64,000 bases of DNA. Source: Cryptomeria japonica. Its lineage: Eukaryota > Streptophyta > Pinopsida > Cupressales > Cupressaceae. The stretch spans positions 698,034,656 to 698,098,655 of the forward strand of contig NC_081412.1 in NCBI RefSeq assembly GCF_030272615.1, read 5' to 3'. Below the pieces are notes generated by a model. It searched no databases. It was not told the origin of the DNA and saw only the letters and a program-made list of their open reading frames with translations. Each line of letters starts with the position of its first letter. The first letter of the stretch is position 1. A program made the position numbers and the translations under genes. Of the stretch, positions 21,507-33,639 are shown piece by piece.

Positions 21507-24224
21507 TCATTTCAAATCATCTACCAGTTGCTTGTAAGGCATTAATTTTTCATCTTTCGTTTGGTAATCATCAGTTGCTGGATGGATGACAAGTTGAGAA
21601 TCCCCAAAAACATGAAGTTCTTGGATCTTCCATTGAACTGCAATTCGTAATCCAGTTGTTAATGCCTCATATTCCGCTATATTGTTAGTGCAAGGAAATG
21701 ATAAGCGGTATGATTTTGGTATAGAATCGCCTTGAGGAGTTATAAAGAGAATACCAGCTCCTGCCTCGTGCTGTGTGTATGAGCCGTCAAAGTATAGTTG
21801 CCATGGTCTTTCGTGTGATATTGTTAAAATGGATTCATCTAGAAATTCTGAATTTAGAGGAACATCATCTATCATGGGGGCATCTGCTAATTGATCTGCG
21901 ATTGCTTGTCCTTTTATTGCTTTTCTGTCCACATACTCAATGTCAAATTCACTCAGGATCATTACCCACTTGGCCAGTCGCCCAGTAAGTGTAGCTTTGT
22001 TGAGAAGGTATTTTAATGGACCAATTCTTGCAATCAACTTAGTCTTGTGAGTGAGCATATAATGGCGTAATTTCTGTGAAGCAAAGACCACAGCGAGACA
22101 TGCACGCTCGATTGGTGTGTAGTTTAGCTCATATCCCACCAATGTGCGACTGACATAGTATACTGCTTTTTCCTTACCGTCAGCTATTTGTTGTGCTAGG
22201 AGTGCCCCCATTGCTGTTGGAGTAGCTGATATGTATAGTAGCAAAGGCTGATCTGGAACTGGTGGCATCAGAACTGGCGGATTCAAAAGATAATCTTTGA
22301 GCGTCTGAAAAGCTTGTTGACAGTTATCATCCCATTTGAATTTGATATTTTTATGTAGCAGGTGCTGAAAAGGATTACACTTATCTGCAAGTTGTGCTAT
22401 GAATCTTCGTATAGACTGGAGTCTCCCTTGTAAGGATCGAAGTTGACTGATATTTCTGGGTGGCGGCATGTCCAAGATAGCCTTGACTTTTGCTGGATCG
22501 GCTTCGATTCCTCTTTTGGACAGAATGAATCCTAGGAGCTTCCCGGAGGTTACTCCAAAGACACATTTCTTGGGGTTTAATCTTACCTTGTATTTTTCCA
22601 ACCGATCAAAGATGACTGAAAGTATGTCCAAATGTGTATCTCTGTCTATTGATTTACCCAAGAGATCATCAACATAATCTTCCATGGTTATGTGCATGAG
22701 ATCATGAAAGATAGTGGTCATTACTCTTTGATATGTAGGACCTACATTTTTTAGCCCAAAGGGCATAACATTCCAACAGAAAGTTCCCCACGGACAAGTG
22801 AATGATGTTTTGTGTTGATCCTCGGGTGCAATCCTGATTTGATTACAACTGGAAAATCCATCCATTAAAGATAACATTTCATGACCTGCTGTGAGATCAA
22901 TGATCAAGTCGATATTTGGTAATGGGAAGTCATCCTTTGGACAAGCTTTGTTGATGTCTCTGAAATCTGTACATATTCTGATGCTGTGATCTGGTTTACT
23001 GATAGGTACTAAATTGGAGATCCATTCAGGATAATCAATTGGGCATATGAATCCAACATCCAATAATTTCTCCAACTCTGCTTTGACTAGTAATGCCACT
23101 TGTGGATGCATTTTCCTTAATTTCTGTTTTACTGGCTTTGCCCCCGGTTTGACTGTCAAATGATGCATTACCAAATCCGGATCTAGTCCAGGCATATCAA
23201 CGTATGACCATGCAAAGTTGATTTGTCGTTCTTTGAAGAAGCTTATGAATTTTGCCCTTTTGGACTCTGTCAATGATTGAGCCAGGAATATATTGTGTGG
23301 AACTTCTTTTGTACTAATGTTCATTTTGATAGTCTCTTCTACCAACATGGATGACTTTTCCTCATATGATGCTGGGAGAATGTCGAGCCTTCCATCTTTG
23401 GGTGCCTCAGAGAGGTTTTCACCCTCAGATACGTCCTTTCTTTTTACTTTTTTGGGATCAGATAGCGCCATAGTGTGGTTTTCGCCATAAGACCCTTGAT
23501 TTGTTCTTATTTTCACATTTTTGCGACTGGAAGGTCCGACACCCTCACCAAAATATGCCACGTTGTTGAGTTCTATGGTGTATCCTACTTTGTGGTCCCC
23601 AGGGGGAGGATCATCTCGTATGCCCAGATAGTCAATAACAGCTTCGTCATTTTGAAATGTGTCAAATTGTGCTGGTCCTTCATAATCCCAGTCAATGAGT
23701 TGGTGGTGAACAAGGGGAAGGCCTTTAATATTTTCGAAGTTTGCAGGGCTAAGAGTGAAGATATGGTTATATTCGGGTATATCAAGGCAATTGTCGAGGT
23801 CATCGATGGCACTCTCCTCATCAGTTTCGATTGCAAGCAAATCCAAATTGTCATCACTAGTAGTGCCTTCAGGGACAGGTGTCCTCATCCTATGTGATTT
23901 CGACCTAAGACCTTGAGACGAAGACTGTGCAGAATCTTTATGGATTATTTCTTGACCCACCCTGAACTTTTTATAAAATTCCTCTTCGTTTGTCAGTTCA
24001 TTTGGCTCTCTAAATGTCTCGATGAGCTCATAGTCACTGGAGGATTTGTCTGAACCCCATTCCCATTCGTTGGAATCTGTGGAATAGTAATCTTCTTGTT
24101 GAACTTTGGCAACTTTGATTTGTGATGCCTCTTCTGTCCTTTTAGTGTGGATCTTGGAAGTCAGAAAACCAAGTCCATTTGAGCGTTCCCTTTTTACAGT
24201 CAATTCCGGTTGTAAGGGCTCCAT
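21507..24224 (-). pseudogene. Reverse transcriptase with dual RNase H of element A
   Basis: An open stretch of 905 codons begins with about 350 residues of acidic linker. The reverse transcriptase follows at about residues 365-545, with FRDINKACPKDDFPLPNID, the MPFGLKN motif and the YVDD active site at 517-520. A gypsy-type RNase H/connection region spans about 630-775 (YVSRTLVGYELNYTPIE). A second, archaeal-type RNase H starts near 805 with the expected acidic residues Asp813 (YFDGS), Glu851 (IAEYEAL) and Asp875 (FGDSQLV). This second RNase H is the hallmark of the Tat lineage. The frame ends at a TGA (21507) but reads on in frame into integrase, so the stop is a lesion, not a gene boundary. 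It would copy the element's RNA into DNA inside the particle. Confidence 0.93.
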
Positions 24225-25693
24225 AGTGCCTTCTTTGCGTAACCCAAAAGGGCTTTTTCCATATTACCTGAATTTTTGTAGAATCTTGAAGCCTTTGCCA
24301 TATTTCTCCCAGGGTATATTGATCTGATCTTGTGTGTCCTCTTCAATGTCTTTATAGAGCATTCTGTATAAATCTTCCTCTTCTAGTTCGCCCCATCTTT
24401 GAAAGGTAGTAGGATCCCATTTGAGTATCATGATGGATATTTTCTTGTTAGGATGTGGCCTTCCATATTCTTTTGGAGAGCTCATGACTTGTCGTAAATA
24501 CATTGTCTGATTTAGAGTGTATTCTCCCATGCCTTTGTCTTGAAATTTGCCTTTAAGTTCACCTTGTTTTGATGTTGAAGGTTTCAATGACTCAGGGTCA
24601 ATGTATGCCGAAGAAGGAACAGCTTCATGATTACTGGGAATGATGGTCTCCGTATGTGATCTCAAGTTATTGCAATATATGAACAGATTAGGATCACCGT
24701 TAACTGTTACCTCGACTCCATTATGAGGAAACTTAATGCATTGATGGTATGTCGATGGGACTGCCCTCATTTCATGAATCCAAGGACGTCCTAGCAATAT
24801 GTTGTATGTGAGATCTAGATCTAGGACTTGACAAACCACATCCTTTGTAACTGGCCCAATTCTTAGAGGTAAGGTGACCGTGCCCTTGGATGAGCGCTCT
24901 TCATCGTCATATGCCTTGATGGTGATTTGATTTTTTGAATTCACAGCTTTATCAGAATATCCCAATTGTTTAATGGTGCTCAATGTACAAATGTTTAGAC
25001 TTGCTCCTCCATCTATCAGGACTCGCTTTATTCGATGTTTGTGTATGAAGGCTTCAACATGTAAAGATGCATTATGTGGCTGACATACAGAGGCATCATC
25101 GGCTTCTATGAATGTAAGGGAATGTGGAATGGAAAGGTATCCCACCATGGCTTGAAACTGGTCCATGTTCAGATCAGTAGGAACAGCAGTATCTCTCAAG
25201 ATTTTGTCAAGAATAGCTTTATGAGCGGGGGATATACGTAGGAGCTCAAGGATGGAGATGAGCGCGGGTGTCTTCCCTAACTGTTCTACAAGGTCATACT
25301 CAGGTTTGGTTGATGAAGAAGCGGCATTTTTAGTGGAAGCACCTGGCAAAGTAATCTTACCTCGATGGGTTGTAACATGACATTCAGGGGTATGTTCGGA
25401 AGAAGATCCAACACCTCTTAGGACAATCTTGGGTCTCTGAGGAGGATTCTCAGGATTTTTGTTCTTGATGGTAATAGTAGAGATATGATTGTCCGTCGAG
25501 ATGTGATTGATAGTTGAGTCATAGTTGTAAGGTGCTCTAGTATAGTTGGCCTGATCATCTGTGACTTTGGCTTATCCTTTGTCATGCTTTGGGAATGGTT
25601 CCTTAAACATCTCATGTTCTTGATTGGATGAGTGTCCCTCAATCTCAATATCACCTCTATCAATGAGATCTTGCACAATGTTCTTCAGTCGAT
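24225..25693 (-). pseudogene. Protease region of element A
   Basis: Same frame as reverse transcriptase, separated from it by one TAA at 24264. The aspartic-protease core has the active-site box VLIDGGASLNICTL near 25020, and the downstream ILGRPWIHEM segment with the helix typical of the Tat protease. The C-terminal part ends with WEKYGKGFKILQKF just before the stop. It would cut the Gag-Pol precursor. Continuity with the zinc-knuckle frame upstream suggests gag and protease were one polyprotein. A second in-frame stop lies near 25570. Confidence 0.88.
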
Positions 25694-27568
25694 GGCAATT
25701 ACCTATCTTGTGACCCTTGCTCTTATGAAACTCACAATACTCATCATCATTCCACCAATTTGGTTTGACCTTTGGTTCATATGGAGGAAAATCTGGAACT
25801 TGTTTGCCACAAGCTTTTTGAATACTGATTCAAGTGGTTCTCCCAATGGGGTGTACTTCCTTCGTGATCTAGAAGTTGTTTGAGTATTCACTTGATTGTT
25901 TGTAGAACTTGATCCCGAAAAGATGAACTTGGGTCTCACTGTATTGGCATCAACAACACCATCATTGACTGTGTTCTTGTTTTTATTCCAAAATCTTGGC
26001 TTGTCTTTTCCTTTAAAGTCATCTTTGTTTTCCTTGAATATCTTAATGATTCCTTGCTCAATTAAGACCTTTTCTGTTGCTAAGCCCTTTTCAATAACAT
26101 TCTTGAAGGTGGACAAACAAGCTTTCCTTAGATCATAGCCAATGTCCTTGTTAACGTTTTGAGTGAACATTTCTACCATTTGTTTCTGTGGGATTTTGCA
26201 AGAGCATCTGCTAGCTAGATTTCTCCATCTTTGTAAAAATGACGCAAAAGATTCTCCCTCCTTTTGCTTAGTATTACACAAAGTAGTGACTGAGATATCT
26301 ATTTCTATATTGTAAGAGAAATGCTGAATAAATGCCTCTGCTAAGTCACCCCATGACTTAATACCAGGAGGTAATTGAGAGAACCATTCCATAGCTTGAT
26401 CGCCTAAGCTTTGCGGGAACAACCTCATCAAATATGTTTCTTCTGCCGCTACCTCAATGCAAGCTGTGAAAAATTGTCTTATGTGTGCCTTGGGGTCTCC
26501 TTTTCCTCTATACTTGTCAAATTTTGGCGTCACAAAGTGTGCAGGAAATGGAGGCATTGGGATGCTCTTATCAAATGGATAAGGACATATGTCTCTCATA
26601 GTGTATGTTGGTTCTGGTGTACTCATGTCCTCCATTTTCTTTTGTAAATCTCTGATTTGTTGCTCCAAATTATTCTTAGGTGGCGATCAATTTCTTGTAG
26701 CATACCCCATGTTTGAGACACCAATTTGAGGAGGAGCTTGTTGCATGTATGGATGATATTGATCATAGACATGTTCATATGGAGGAGGTCTATATTGATG
26801 CGGCATATAGGGAGCACTTGGTATAGCTTCATGTTGAGGAACCCCATATCTATTTTGTGCGTGTATACCATATTCTATAGGCATGTCATGTTCTATTGTG
26901 TTGCCCCCAAATTTGACATGAGGTTTCCTTGTGTCCAAATTTTGAGCATGCCTTTGAATGTCCACTTGTTTTGATTGATCCATAGCTTGAGCATGTGATT
27001 GAGCATATCTATCTGCATAAGACTTCCATAATGGTCTTCGAAGGTAAGTATCATATGTTTGACCGTGTGTATGTGGGATTTCTGGTTTTTGAAGCAAAGC
27101 TGATGGTGATTCAGGTACCATATGCGGTCCTCTATTTCCTCCACTATTGGGTCTCCTTTGATCCCTGTTGGAGTGAGTTTGTTGCGAGGGTCAGTTTTCC
27201 ATAAGTTGAGACATGTCAAAGTCATGAGGTATTTTAGCTCCACTTTGTGCCATCATGTGTAAGAAGTATTATCTATCCCTCTTCATTATCTCTTCAACCA
27301 ATCTATTGAAATGAGGATTCATTATGGATTCTTCTACATCTGCTGATTGTATTGAAAAGTTGTCCACATTGTCATTGTGTGTAGCATTTTTGTTTGTAGT
27401 GTCTGTGTTTTCCACATTTGGAATGTGTCTATAAACATCCATGTTAGGCAATGTAGTGTGCTTAGGATTGAAAAATAAATCATTGTCATACTCATAAGAA
27501 CTCATGTTTGCGGACTCTTGAGCTTCTTTAGCTTTTCTCCTAGATTTTTGAAGACGGGTTTCAACCAT
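25694..27568 (-). pseudogene. Gag of element A
   Basis: The frame begins at the ATG at 27568 (MVETRLQKSRRKAKEAQES) and runs to about 25805, with in-frame stops at 27269, near 27193 and near 26687. An N-terminal basic/coil segment and a Pro/His/Tyr-rich linker (27120-26690) precede the gag core at about 26580-26200 (GDPKAHIRQFFTACIE, GDQAMEWFSQLPPGIKSW). Near 25803 the reading shifts by one base. The variant zinc knuckle C-x2-H-x4-H-x4-C (CEFHKSKGHKIGNC) follows in the protease frame at about 25694-25736. The homologous stretch in C has no shift, so I read this as a mutation and not programmed frameshifting. Confidence 0.85.
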
Positions 27569-28059
27569 GAACTAGGTGTTTGACCAAGATGTGAGAGACT
27601 ATATGAAAAATGAAAAGAGTATGGAAGACCAAGAGTTGTATGGAGTGTAAATGAATCTTGAGGTGTACTTGCAATGTCCAAAGTATAAGACCAAGTATGT
27701 AAGTAGTAGAGTAGGTGTGACTTCCAAAGAGATGATTGTTTCTCTTGATGAGGTAAGCTGACCTTGACTCTAAGTAAGACCAAATGAGACCCAAAGGTAA
27801 GAAACCTTGATGAGGGACCACTTAGCACAGTTTAGTTGTATGTAGTATGTTGACAAAGTATAATGAGGACAAGCAAGTGACCTTTTTGACTCAAGTTTAG
27901 ACAAGTATGAATGTAACAAGATATGAAGTAATGATGGACTGTATGAGACCCAAGGACAGATTGAATGCTAGATGAAACCTGAAGAAACAACCTAGGAAGC
28001 TCAAGTATTCTGAAACTGATTTCTTTTGTTTGCTGGACTGTAAAAATTTTCAATTTTGG
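27569..28059 (-). other. Leader of A adjacent to gag
   Basis: No gene. It is the gag-proximal part of the roughly 2.2-kb leader, and open stretches here have no domain content. Confidence 0.45.
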
Positions 28060-28210
28060 ACATAGACGCTTCTGTATACTTCACAGACGCGATTCCCAAA
28101 CACAGACGTGTCTCTGTTTGACACAGACGTTGTTACAGACACAGATGCTATTCTACCCTTCACAGACGCGTTTAGATGACTCAGACGCGATTAGAACAAA
28201 CACAGACGCA
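28060..28210 (-). repeat. 20-bp-period array, core GCGTCTGTG on minus strand (8 units)
   Basis: Plus-strand CACAGACGC-like cores start near 28061, 28082, 28101, 28121, 28140, 28161, 28180 and 28201, a strict 20-bp period. Variants include catagacgc, cacagacgtg and cacagatgc. In A's sense RNA the motif reads GCGTCTGTG, the same as in the array upstream of the antisense ORF (7883-8128). Confidence 0.85.
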
Positions 28211-28469
28211 TTTCTCTAAACTTCATGCAAATTTTCCAATCTGTGAAGTTGTTTTGTTGTGACCAAATCCGACTGTTTGACTGTTTTTCGTGACAAGAGG
28301 ACACAATGTTAATGAGGACTCAATGTTTGCAAGTGTTTAGACTCCAAAAGTGTGTTGTTTGATGTAAAGTTGTTTTGCATACACTTGAAGACACAAAAGA
28401 CACAATGTTTAGTTGTTTGGTCTTAAATGTTTGAATGTTTAACATAAGACAAGCACAATTCTTATGGCT

Positions 28470-29030
28470 GGCCAAGACAATAGTTGTTGATCTCACATAG
28501 GGTTTTACCCCCGAGGCTACGCTATTCAGAGTGGATACTTAGATGCTTGACCTCACTAGCTCCACCCTCGGCACTCACTTCTCAGGTCAGCCAAGCATCA
28601 GTCCCCATGAAAACTCCCCATGGTGAACTTTGTATCTCTACTAAGAACCGTATGTGTGTGGGCCGTTACCAGAGGTCCGACCTCCTGCCTCAACAACTAG
28701 AAGGATTTGGGCTTCTAAAACAAAAAGGTGCTAGTAAGGGCATCCGCTCGTGTGGCCATACATGCGGCACTTTCAGCTCTATAAATACAGAAGGCTCCCA
28801 GCCGGTAGGGGTTACGCCCTACAAATGATCAAATAAATTTGATCAAACGGGTTTATGGGGAGACATAGTGTCGGTATGAACTAATTAGCACACATTATTC
28901 ATAGTTTTCACCATGAATACATTTGATTATAGTGGTTTGGATGAGGTGGGTTTTCCTCGCTACCACTTGGGTCGTTCTCTTCTCACTAGTAGTCCTAATG
29001 ACCACACGGGAAGACAGGCCCTCTAAAGAT
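28470..29030 (-). other. GC-rich leader block shared by elements A and C
   Basis: This non-coding block is GC-richer than its flanks. It has patchy but colinear resemblance to 55200-55720 in C, for example CTAGTAAGGG, CAGAGGT, ACTTRGGTCGTTC and GGAAGACAGGCCCTCTAAAG against GGAGGGCAAGCCTGCTAAAG. In both elements it sits between two short-period arrays. Shared placement and wording suggest a conserved leader structure. Its role (packaging, translation or splicing) is not visible. Confidence 0.55.
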
Positions 29031-29423
29031 TAAACAAAAAGAGCCTATTGCTCAAGACACAAAAGACAATGATTCAATTTTAGTGCACCAATGGAAGTGT
29101 TTGCTAATCTATGAAAACAAGGCACACAACAAAATCTCAAAAACCCTAGCCAAGGACCTGCAACAAAATTTTTTAGTAGTTTGGGTTGTTTCAAATGATC
29201 ACCCCTTCCTGCAAGCACACAAGTTAGGTTAATTTTAGAAACCCAAAAGACTTTGTGAAAGAGGGGCCTTCAACCAAAACGTTTTTTCTTCCCAAAACAA
29301 GCTGCACAAACATGGTTAGCTAAATCTGCAAGGGTTAGTCCAAAAATAAACCAGATCTGAAACCCTAGGTGCGAAATCCAAAAATTGAATCAAAGAAAGT
29401 TTGAAATTCTGAAACAGTAAAAA

Positions 29424-29682
29424 CACAGACGCTGTTATACCAGACACAGACGCATCTGTATGACACAGACGTGGTTCTGTGATGCACAGACGCGGCCAAA
29501 ACACACAGACGCCCTTCTCGGACACAGATGCGATTAGAAGTAACCCAGACGCGATTATGTAACACAGACGCCCCTATCTGAGACCTGCAAAAAAAAATTT
29601 GTTGAAAACACAGACGTGATTCCCGCCTCCGCAGACGCTCCTGAAACTTAGAGACGCGATCCGACCACTTGCAGACGCGGAA
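29424..29682 (-). repeat. 20-bp-period array, core GCGTCTGTG on minus strand (12 units)
   Basis: CACAGACGC-like cores start near 29424, 29444, 29464, 29485, 29504, 29523, 29544, 29563, 29609, 29630, 29650 and 29671. All are about 20 bp apart except one gap that holds an A-run. It lies about 90 bases from the primer-binding site. Confidence 0.85.
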
Positions 29683-29770
29683 ATACCTAAAATGTCGTCG
29701 AAAAATGTCTGATCTGCAACTTCAAAAATGCAAAATCTGCAACAAAAGGGTTAAATGCAAAGGGACAAGA

Positions 29771-29788
29771 GTCCCACCGGGCGTGCCA
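29771..29788 (-). other. Primer-binding site of element A
   Basis: The minus strand reads TGGCACGCCCGGTGGGAC, three bases inside the right LTR. It starts with TGG as a tRNA-complementary site must. I could not assign the tRNA from memory. Confidence 0.75.
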
Positions 29789-29791
29789 AAA

Positions 29792-30590
29792 TGTGTATGG
29801 TGAAAATGGATAACAATAATAACAATATTGAAAGGCTAAATGAATTCAACCACCAAATCCTAGCCTAACAATCAACAAAGATCCACCATAACATATGAAG
29901 ATTACCTAAGACAATGCAAATCAAATGAAATCACAAAGATTATACCATCACATGCCCAATAGGGTTTTGATCTCCATTCTTCCTATCTCCATTGATCTTG
30001 CTTGATATATTTGCTCTCAGATTTTATATGCACAAGAGCTCAACAAAGAACGGAATGTGGTTGCAAGTAGGATCGTAGTGTAGCCAAATCTTCAAGATTA
30101 GGTCATTAGGATGATTGATTAGAATGCATAGAATGATTAGAGTTTGATAATGAAGGAGGCATCTTCTTAAATAGAAGACACAATATGAAATGGAGGGATA
30201 AGATTGAGAGGTGTAAAAGGAGGTCGGCTAAGATTAGAGGGTAGGTAAAAGAAATACCAAAATAATGAAAGAGGTAGGTAGTGTATGAATTAAGAGATGA
30301 ATGACATGTGTCATGTGTAGAAAAAGCTAATGAATTGATTAAATAAATAAATATTTATTTAATTAATAGAAGAAGTAGGATAATTAAATAAATAAAATAT
30401 TTATTTAATTTAGGAAAGGGATAATTTAAATAAATAAATGTATTTATTTAAATGAGAAATAAGGCTAGAAGAGGATAAATGAATTAATTAAATAAATAAA
30501 GATTTATTTAATTAATAGAAGAATTAGGCTTAGATAATTAAATAAATAAAATATTTATTTAATTAGACTGGACAATTTTAGGTGTCTATA
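29792..30590 (-). repeat. Right (5') LTR of element A
   Basis: 799 bp, 99.2% identical by eye to 6537-7335. It is the promoter-side LTR for the minus-strand genes. Confidence 0.95.
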
Positions 30591-30595
30591 GTGAC
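30591..30595. repeat. Target-site duplication GTGAC, right copy (element A)
   Basis: Identical to 6532-6536. Confidence 0.9.
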
Positions 30596-31490
30596 AATAT
30601 GTAGGAAAGAGTTTTTTATGTATGCAAGAAACACTATTTAATGGTTTTGGATTGTAGAAGTTGGTTGTTAATATTCTTAGACAATAAGGGTGTTTGTCAA
30701 ACTGGTCTAGAAAGTCTTTGGTCACCTTTAGATATTTAAAGTTTATTTTATAGTTTAGTTGACATGATTATGTGGCTTGCGTAGTATTTTTAGTATGTTT
30801 CTCTGGTTGTGTTTCTATTCCGCAAGAGAGCTATGTTGATTTGTGTTTGGTATATTCAGATATGTTATGTTTTGGTGTGTTTGATTGGGTTATCTTATTT
30901 GGATCATTTTTTGGTTTGGATATTCATTGTAGAATGATTTATAATGTTGTTATGGGTCTCACCATTGTGTGCAGAGATCCATGTGGAATAATTTGCATTA
31001 GAAGATGTCTTTTGTTTGATTGTTTGATAATCTTTATTGCCTATTTATACATTACATTTGGTGGTGACTTTGGAGGATGTGTTAGCATGTGTAGATCATT
31101 GGATCTATCTTGGAAAGATGTATTATGATGTAGTTGGGTCCCCCCTTTCTTCTAGAGTGGACCACCTTAAGTATTTTTGTTCAAGTGGCCTATTTTGTCC
31201 AATAATGTTTATCCTGGTTGTGGCCCACCCACAATTAGATTTTTGATGATCTATCTTATATTTAGTGAGTTGAGTATGGTATGAAATTGTGTACATGGGA
31301 TTGTGTTTGAATTGATGAGAATTAAATTTGAATGATGTGCAAGCAGATTTGAGACTACAAATGTGTAATAATTAGTTTGTGAAGAGCTTTGAAAGTGATG
31401 CATTCTATAAGGCTATGTGATGAGACAATGATAGAAATTAGAGATGTTTTCCATTATGTTGGTTTCTTGATATAAATATTCAAGGAAAAA
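30596..31490. other. Unassigned AT-rich sequence right of element A
   Basis: No convincing gene. An open stretch at 30772-31128 is T-rich and lacks any domain. The first bases continue the sequence interrupted by A. Confidence 0.35.
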
Positions 31491-31916
31491 TTTCATAATG
31501 AGGATATCCTTCTCATTTTATTTTTACTATTCCTTTTGTTGTTGATTGGCAATGGGTCCTTTGGTGGCACCTTGTATCTTGCCCTAAAGTAGTGTGCTTT
31601 AGTTATGAAAGTCCTTATATCTTTCCCTAAGGTAGTGTGCCTTAGTCTTGCAATCCTTTTAGGTGCATTTTTCTCCTTGGCAGTAAGCCTGAACCATTGT
31701 AATCATTTTATTCATATTGTGAGTTTCATTCTCACCATGGTTTTTCCCTATTTGGGTTTTCTACATAAATCTAGAGTTCATGTGTTGATGGTTGATGTGT
31801 TTTCAATATTGTTGTAGAATGGTTAAATGGTTTTTATAATTAATTTGTTTTGAAGATCTTGAAAGTTTCATACTAATTCACCCCCCCCCCCTTTCAATCA
31901 TGCCTTAGATTCAACA
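31491..31916 (+). repeat. Ty1-copia LTR end fragment, plus strand
   Basis: The sequence shows wording common at the 3' part of copia LTRs: CTCACCATGGTTTTTCCC, TTTGGGTTTTC, then ACTAATTCA, an 11-base C run (31881-31891) and GATTCAACA ending at 31916. No partner LTR is in the window. Confidence 0.5.
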
Positions 31917-31919
31917 ACT

Positions 31920-31930
31920 TGGTTGTAGAG
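31920..31930 (+). other. Degenerate Met-tRNA primer-binding site
   Basis: TGGTTGTAGAG follows the LTR end by three bases and matches TGGTATCAGAG at eight of eleven positions. It supports a plus-strand copia remnant. Confidence 0.45.
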
Positions 31931-33639
31931 AGATTTGTTTTAAGGACTATGTAGCCAATTGTTGAAGGCTAGTCAACCTTAAGATTATGTGTCATTTTCA
32001 AGGAATAATTTAAAAAAAATTGTAGCACTAGCCAATACATAGTTACTACCAAAGACTAGGAAATGTTGATAACCCAAGACATACATCTAATTGTAGGAGT
32101 AATATCCCCTTTGTATTTGAGGAAGATATTATGCTATGGTTGATAACCCTAGGAAATTCTATTGACCCAAAGACTAAAGTTAGTTGTAGGAGTCACCCTA
32201 TATTTTTTTCAACAACGAGATGTATACAGTGGCTTCAAATGGCAATAATCCTAATAACCCTATAATTCCATTTTATCATGGGAGGAATCAACCTTATATC
32301 ATTTTAGTGAATTTATGTAGTGATTGGTGAAGGCTTCACAATCTTACTAACCTTGGATAACACCTCATCGTAGGAGTAATTTATGTAGAGTTCATCCTAC
32401 TTTTCTAGGAGAGAATTGGGAGGGGATTCTCAAGGTAGAAAAATCCTTACTGCTATCAAATTTCACTTAATTTTAGGATGATGTTGGAGCTTCCTCTCAT
32501 GATAAACATCCACAAGACTAATATATATTATCTTATGTTTTCTCTTTTGGAAGAATTTCCAAATGAACAACAAAATGTGAGAGGGTGGAGGATTGAGGAG
32601 GTCAGGTTTAAGAAAAACAAATCAATTTATTGGCTTTGCAATAAATACCATAAAATAAATTTAAATCTTAGATAGAGGGGTTGGAAAAATTCAATTTATA
32701 TTTTCTAAATAGAGATATAGTGACTAATACAAGTTCTTGAAAGCCTAAAGCAATTATCAAATCCATGGTGTTCCTAGAAAGACAAGGCTACCATTAATTT
32801 GGCTTCCTTTTCTTGAGTGCATCGTACAAGGAATCACCATAGAGTTTTTTTAGTGGGATTTATACAACAATGTTTACTCAATTGGAATACCAATAAATCC
32901 TATATTTTCTTTTATTATATAAACATCTAATTGTAGGATTAATCAAACTATTATTTTTTAAAAGGGGCTTGAAGAGGCATTCAAAAAACCATGCAATTTT
33001 TGCACCCTGGGTTTACACCTAATTGTAGTAGGAATCATTCAATCCCTACAGATAAAAAAAGAAACACAGACTTTTTGGGCCACCTTTGAAATGGAATTTG
33101 GCTACAAGGATTACACCTTTGTATAAGGAATTACCTTCTCTTAGAAATGGTAAAATCCCAACAATATTCATCTAAGTTGAATTATTTATTGCTAGTAAAG
33201 AAGACTAGGAATAGAGCTGACTTAGGTTATATAGAAATGGACCTTCGGGATGACATATAAAGTAGTATCTAGTAGGAGACATTTATATAATAACACTATA
33301 TGTATCCAAATGATATCGAAGATAGAATATAGAATAGAGAGAAGAGTAGAATGAGTATTAACTGATAGATGATAGATTGTGATCCAAAATTCTTGATGTG
33401 TTTGGAGATTGATTATATAATACAATGATGTTATTGTTGGTCCAATTATCTATCTTATGATTCTATTTATGTTCCATTAAGGTATGAATAGTATTTTGTT
33501 CTAATTTATTAATATCTTTATTGGTTTCCTTTATTGTGTCCTATGATGTATAAAGACTATATTAAGATCTATTTTAGGTACAAATATCAAGACTATAGTT
33601 ACCCCCTTAACTCTTTCTAACATTTTGGTTCCATTGTCA
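31931..33639. other. Featureless decayed sequence
   Basis: AT-rich, no frame longer than about 65 codons, no recognisable domain. A possible gypsy LTR end (TTTCTAACA followed by TTTTGGTTCC) lies near 33620-33640 and could belong to element F. Confidence 0.35.

Larger units (their letters stand above)
6537..30590 (-). mobile_element. Element A: Tat-type Ty3-gypsy retrotransposon carrying nested element B
   Basis: Two 799-bp direct repeats (6537-7335 and 29792-30590) differ at only six positions by my count. They are flanked by the 5-bp duplication GTGAC. On the minus strand, from the right LTR, come a primer site, a long leader, gag, protease, reverse transcriptase, RNase H, a second RNase H, integrase, then an opposite-strand ORF, a polypurine tract and the left LTR. 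The second, archaeal-type RNase H and the extra ORF between integrase and 3' LTR mark the Tat lineage. Without B the element would be about 16.2 kb. It is young by LTR identity but defective. Confidence 0.92.

Noticed and set aside
25795-25812. Programmed frameshift between gag core and zinc knuckle in A
   Set aside because: The same stretch in C reads through without a shift, and the site lies inside gag, so a mutation is simpler.
30772-31128. Open stretch of 118 codons as a host gene
   Set aside because: T-rich, hydrophobic and Cys-rich by composition, no domain, no leader or splice signals.
31491-31930. A complete plus-strand copia element
   Set aside because: Only an LTR end and a degenerate primer site are visible; no gag or pol follows in frame.
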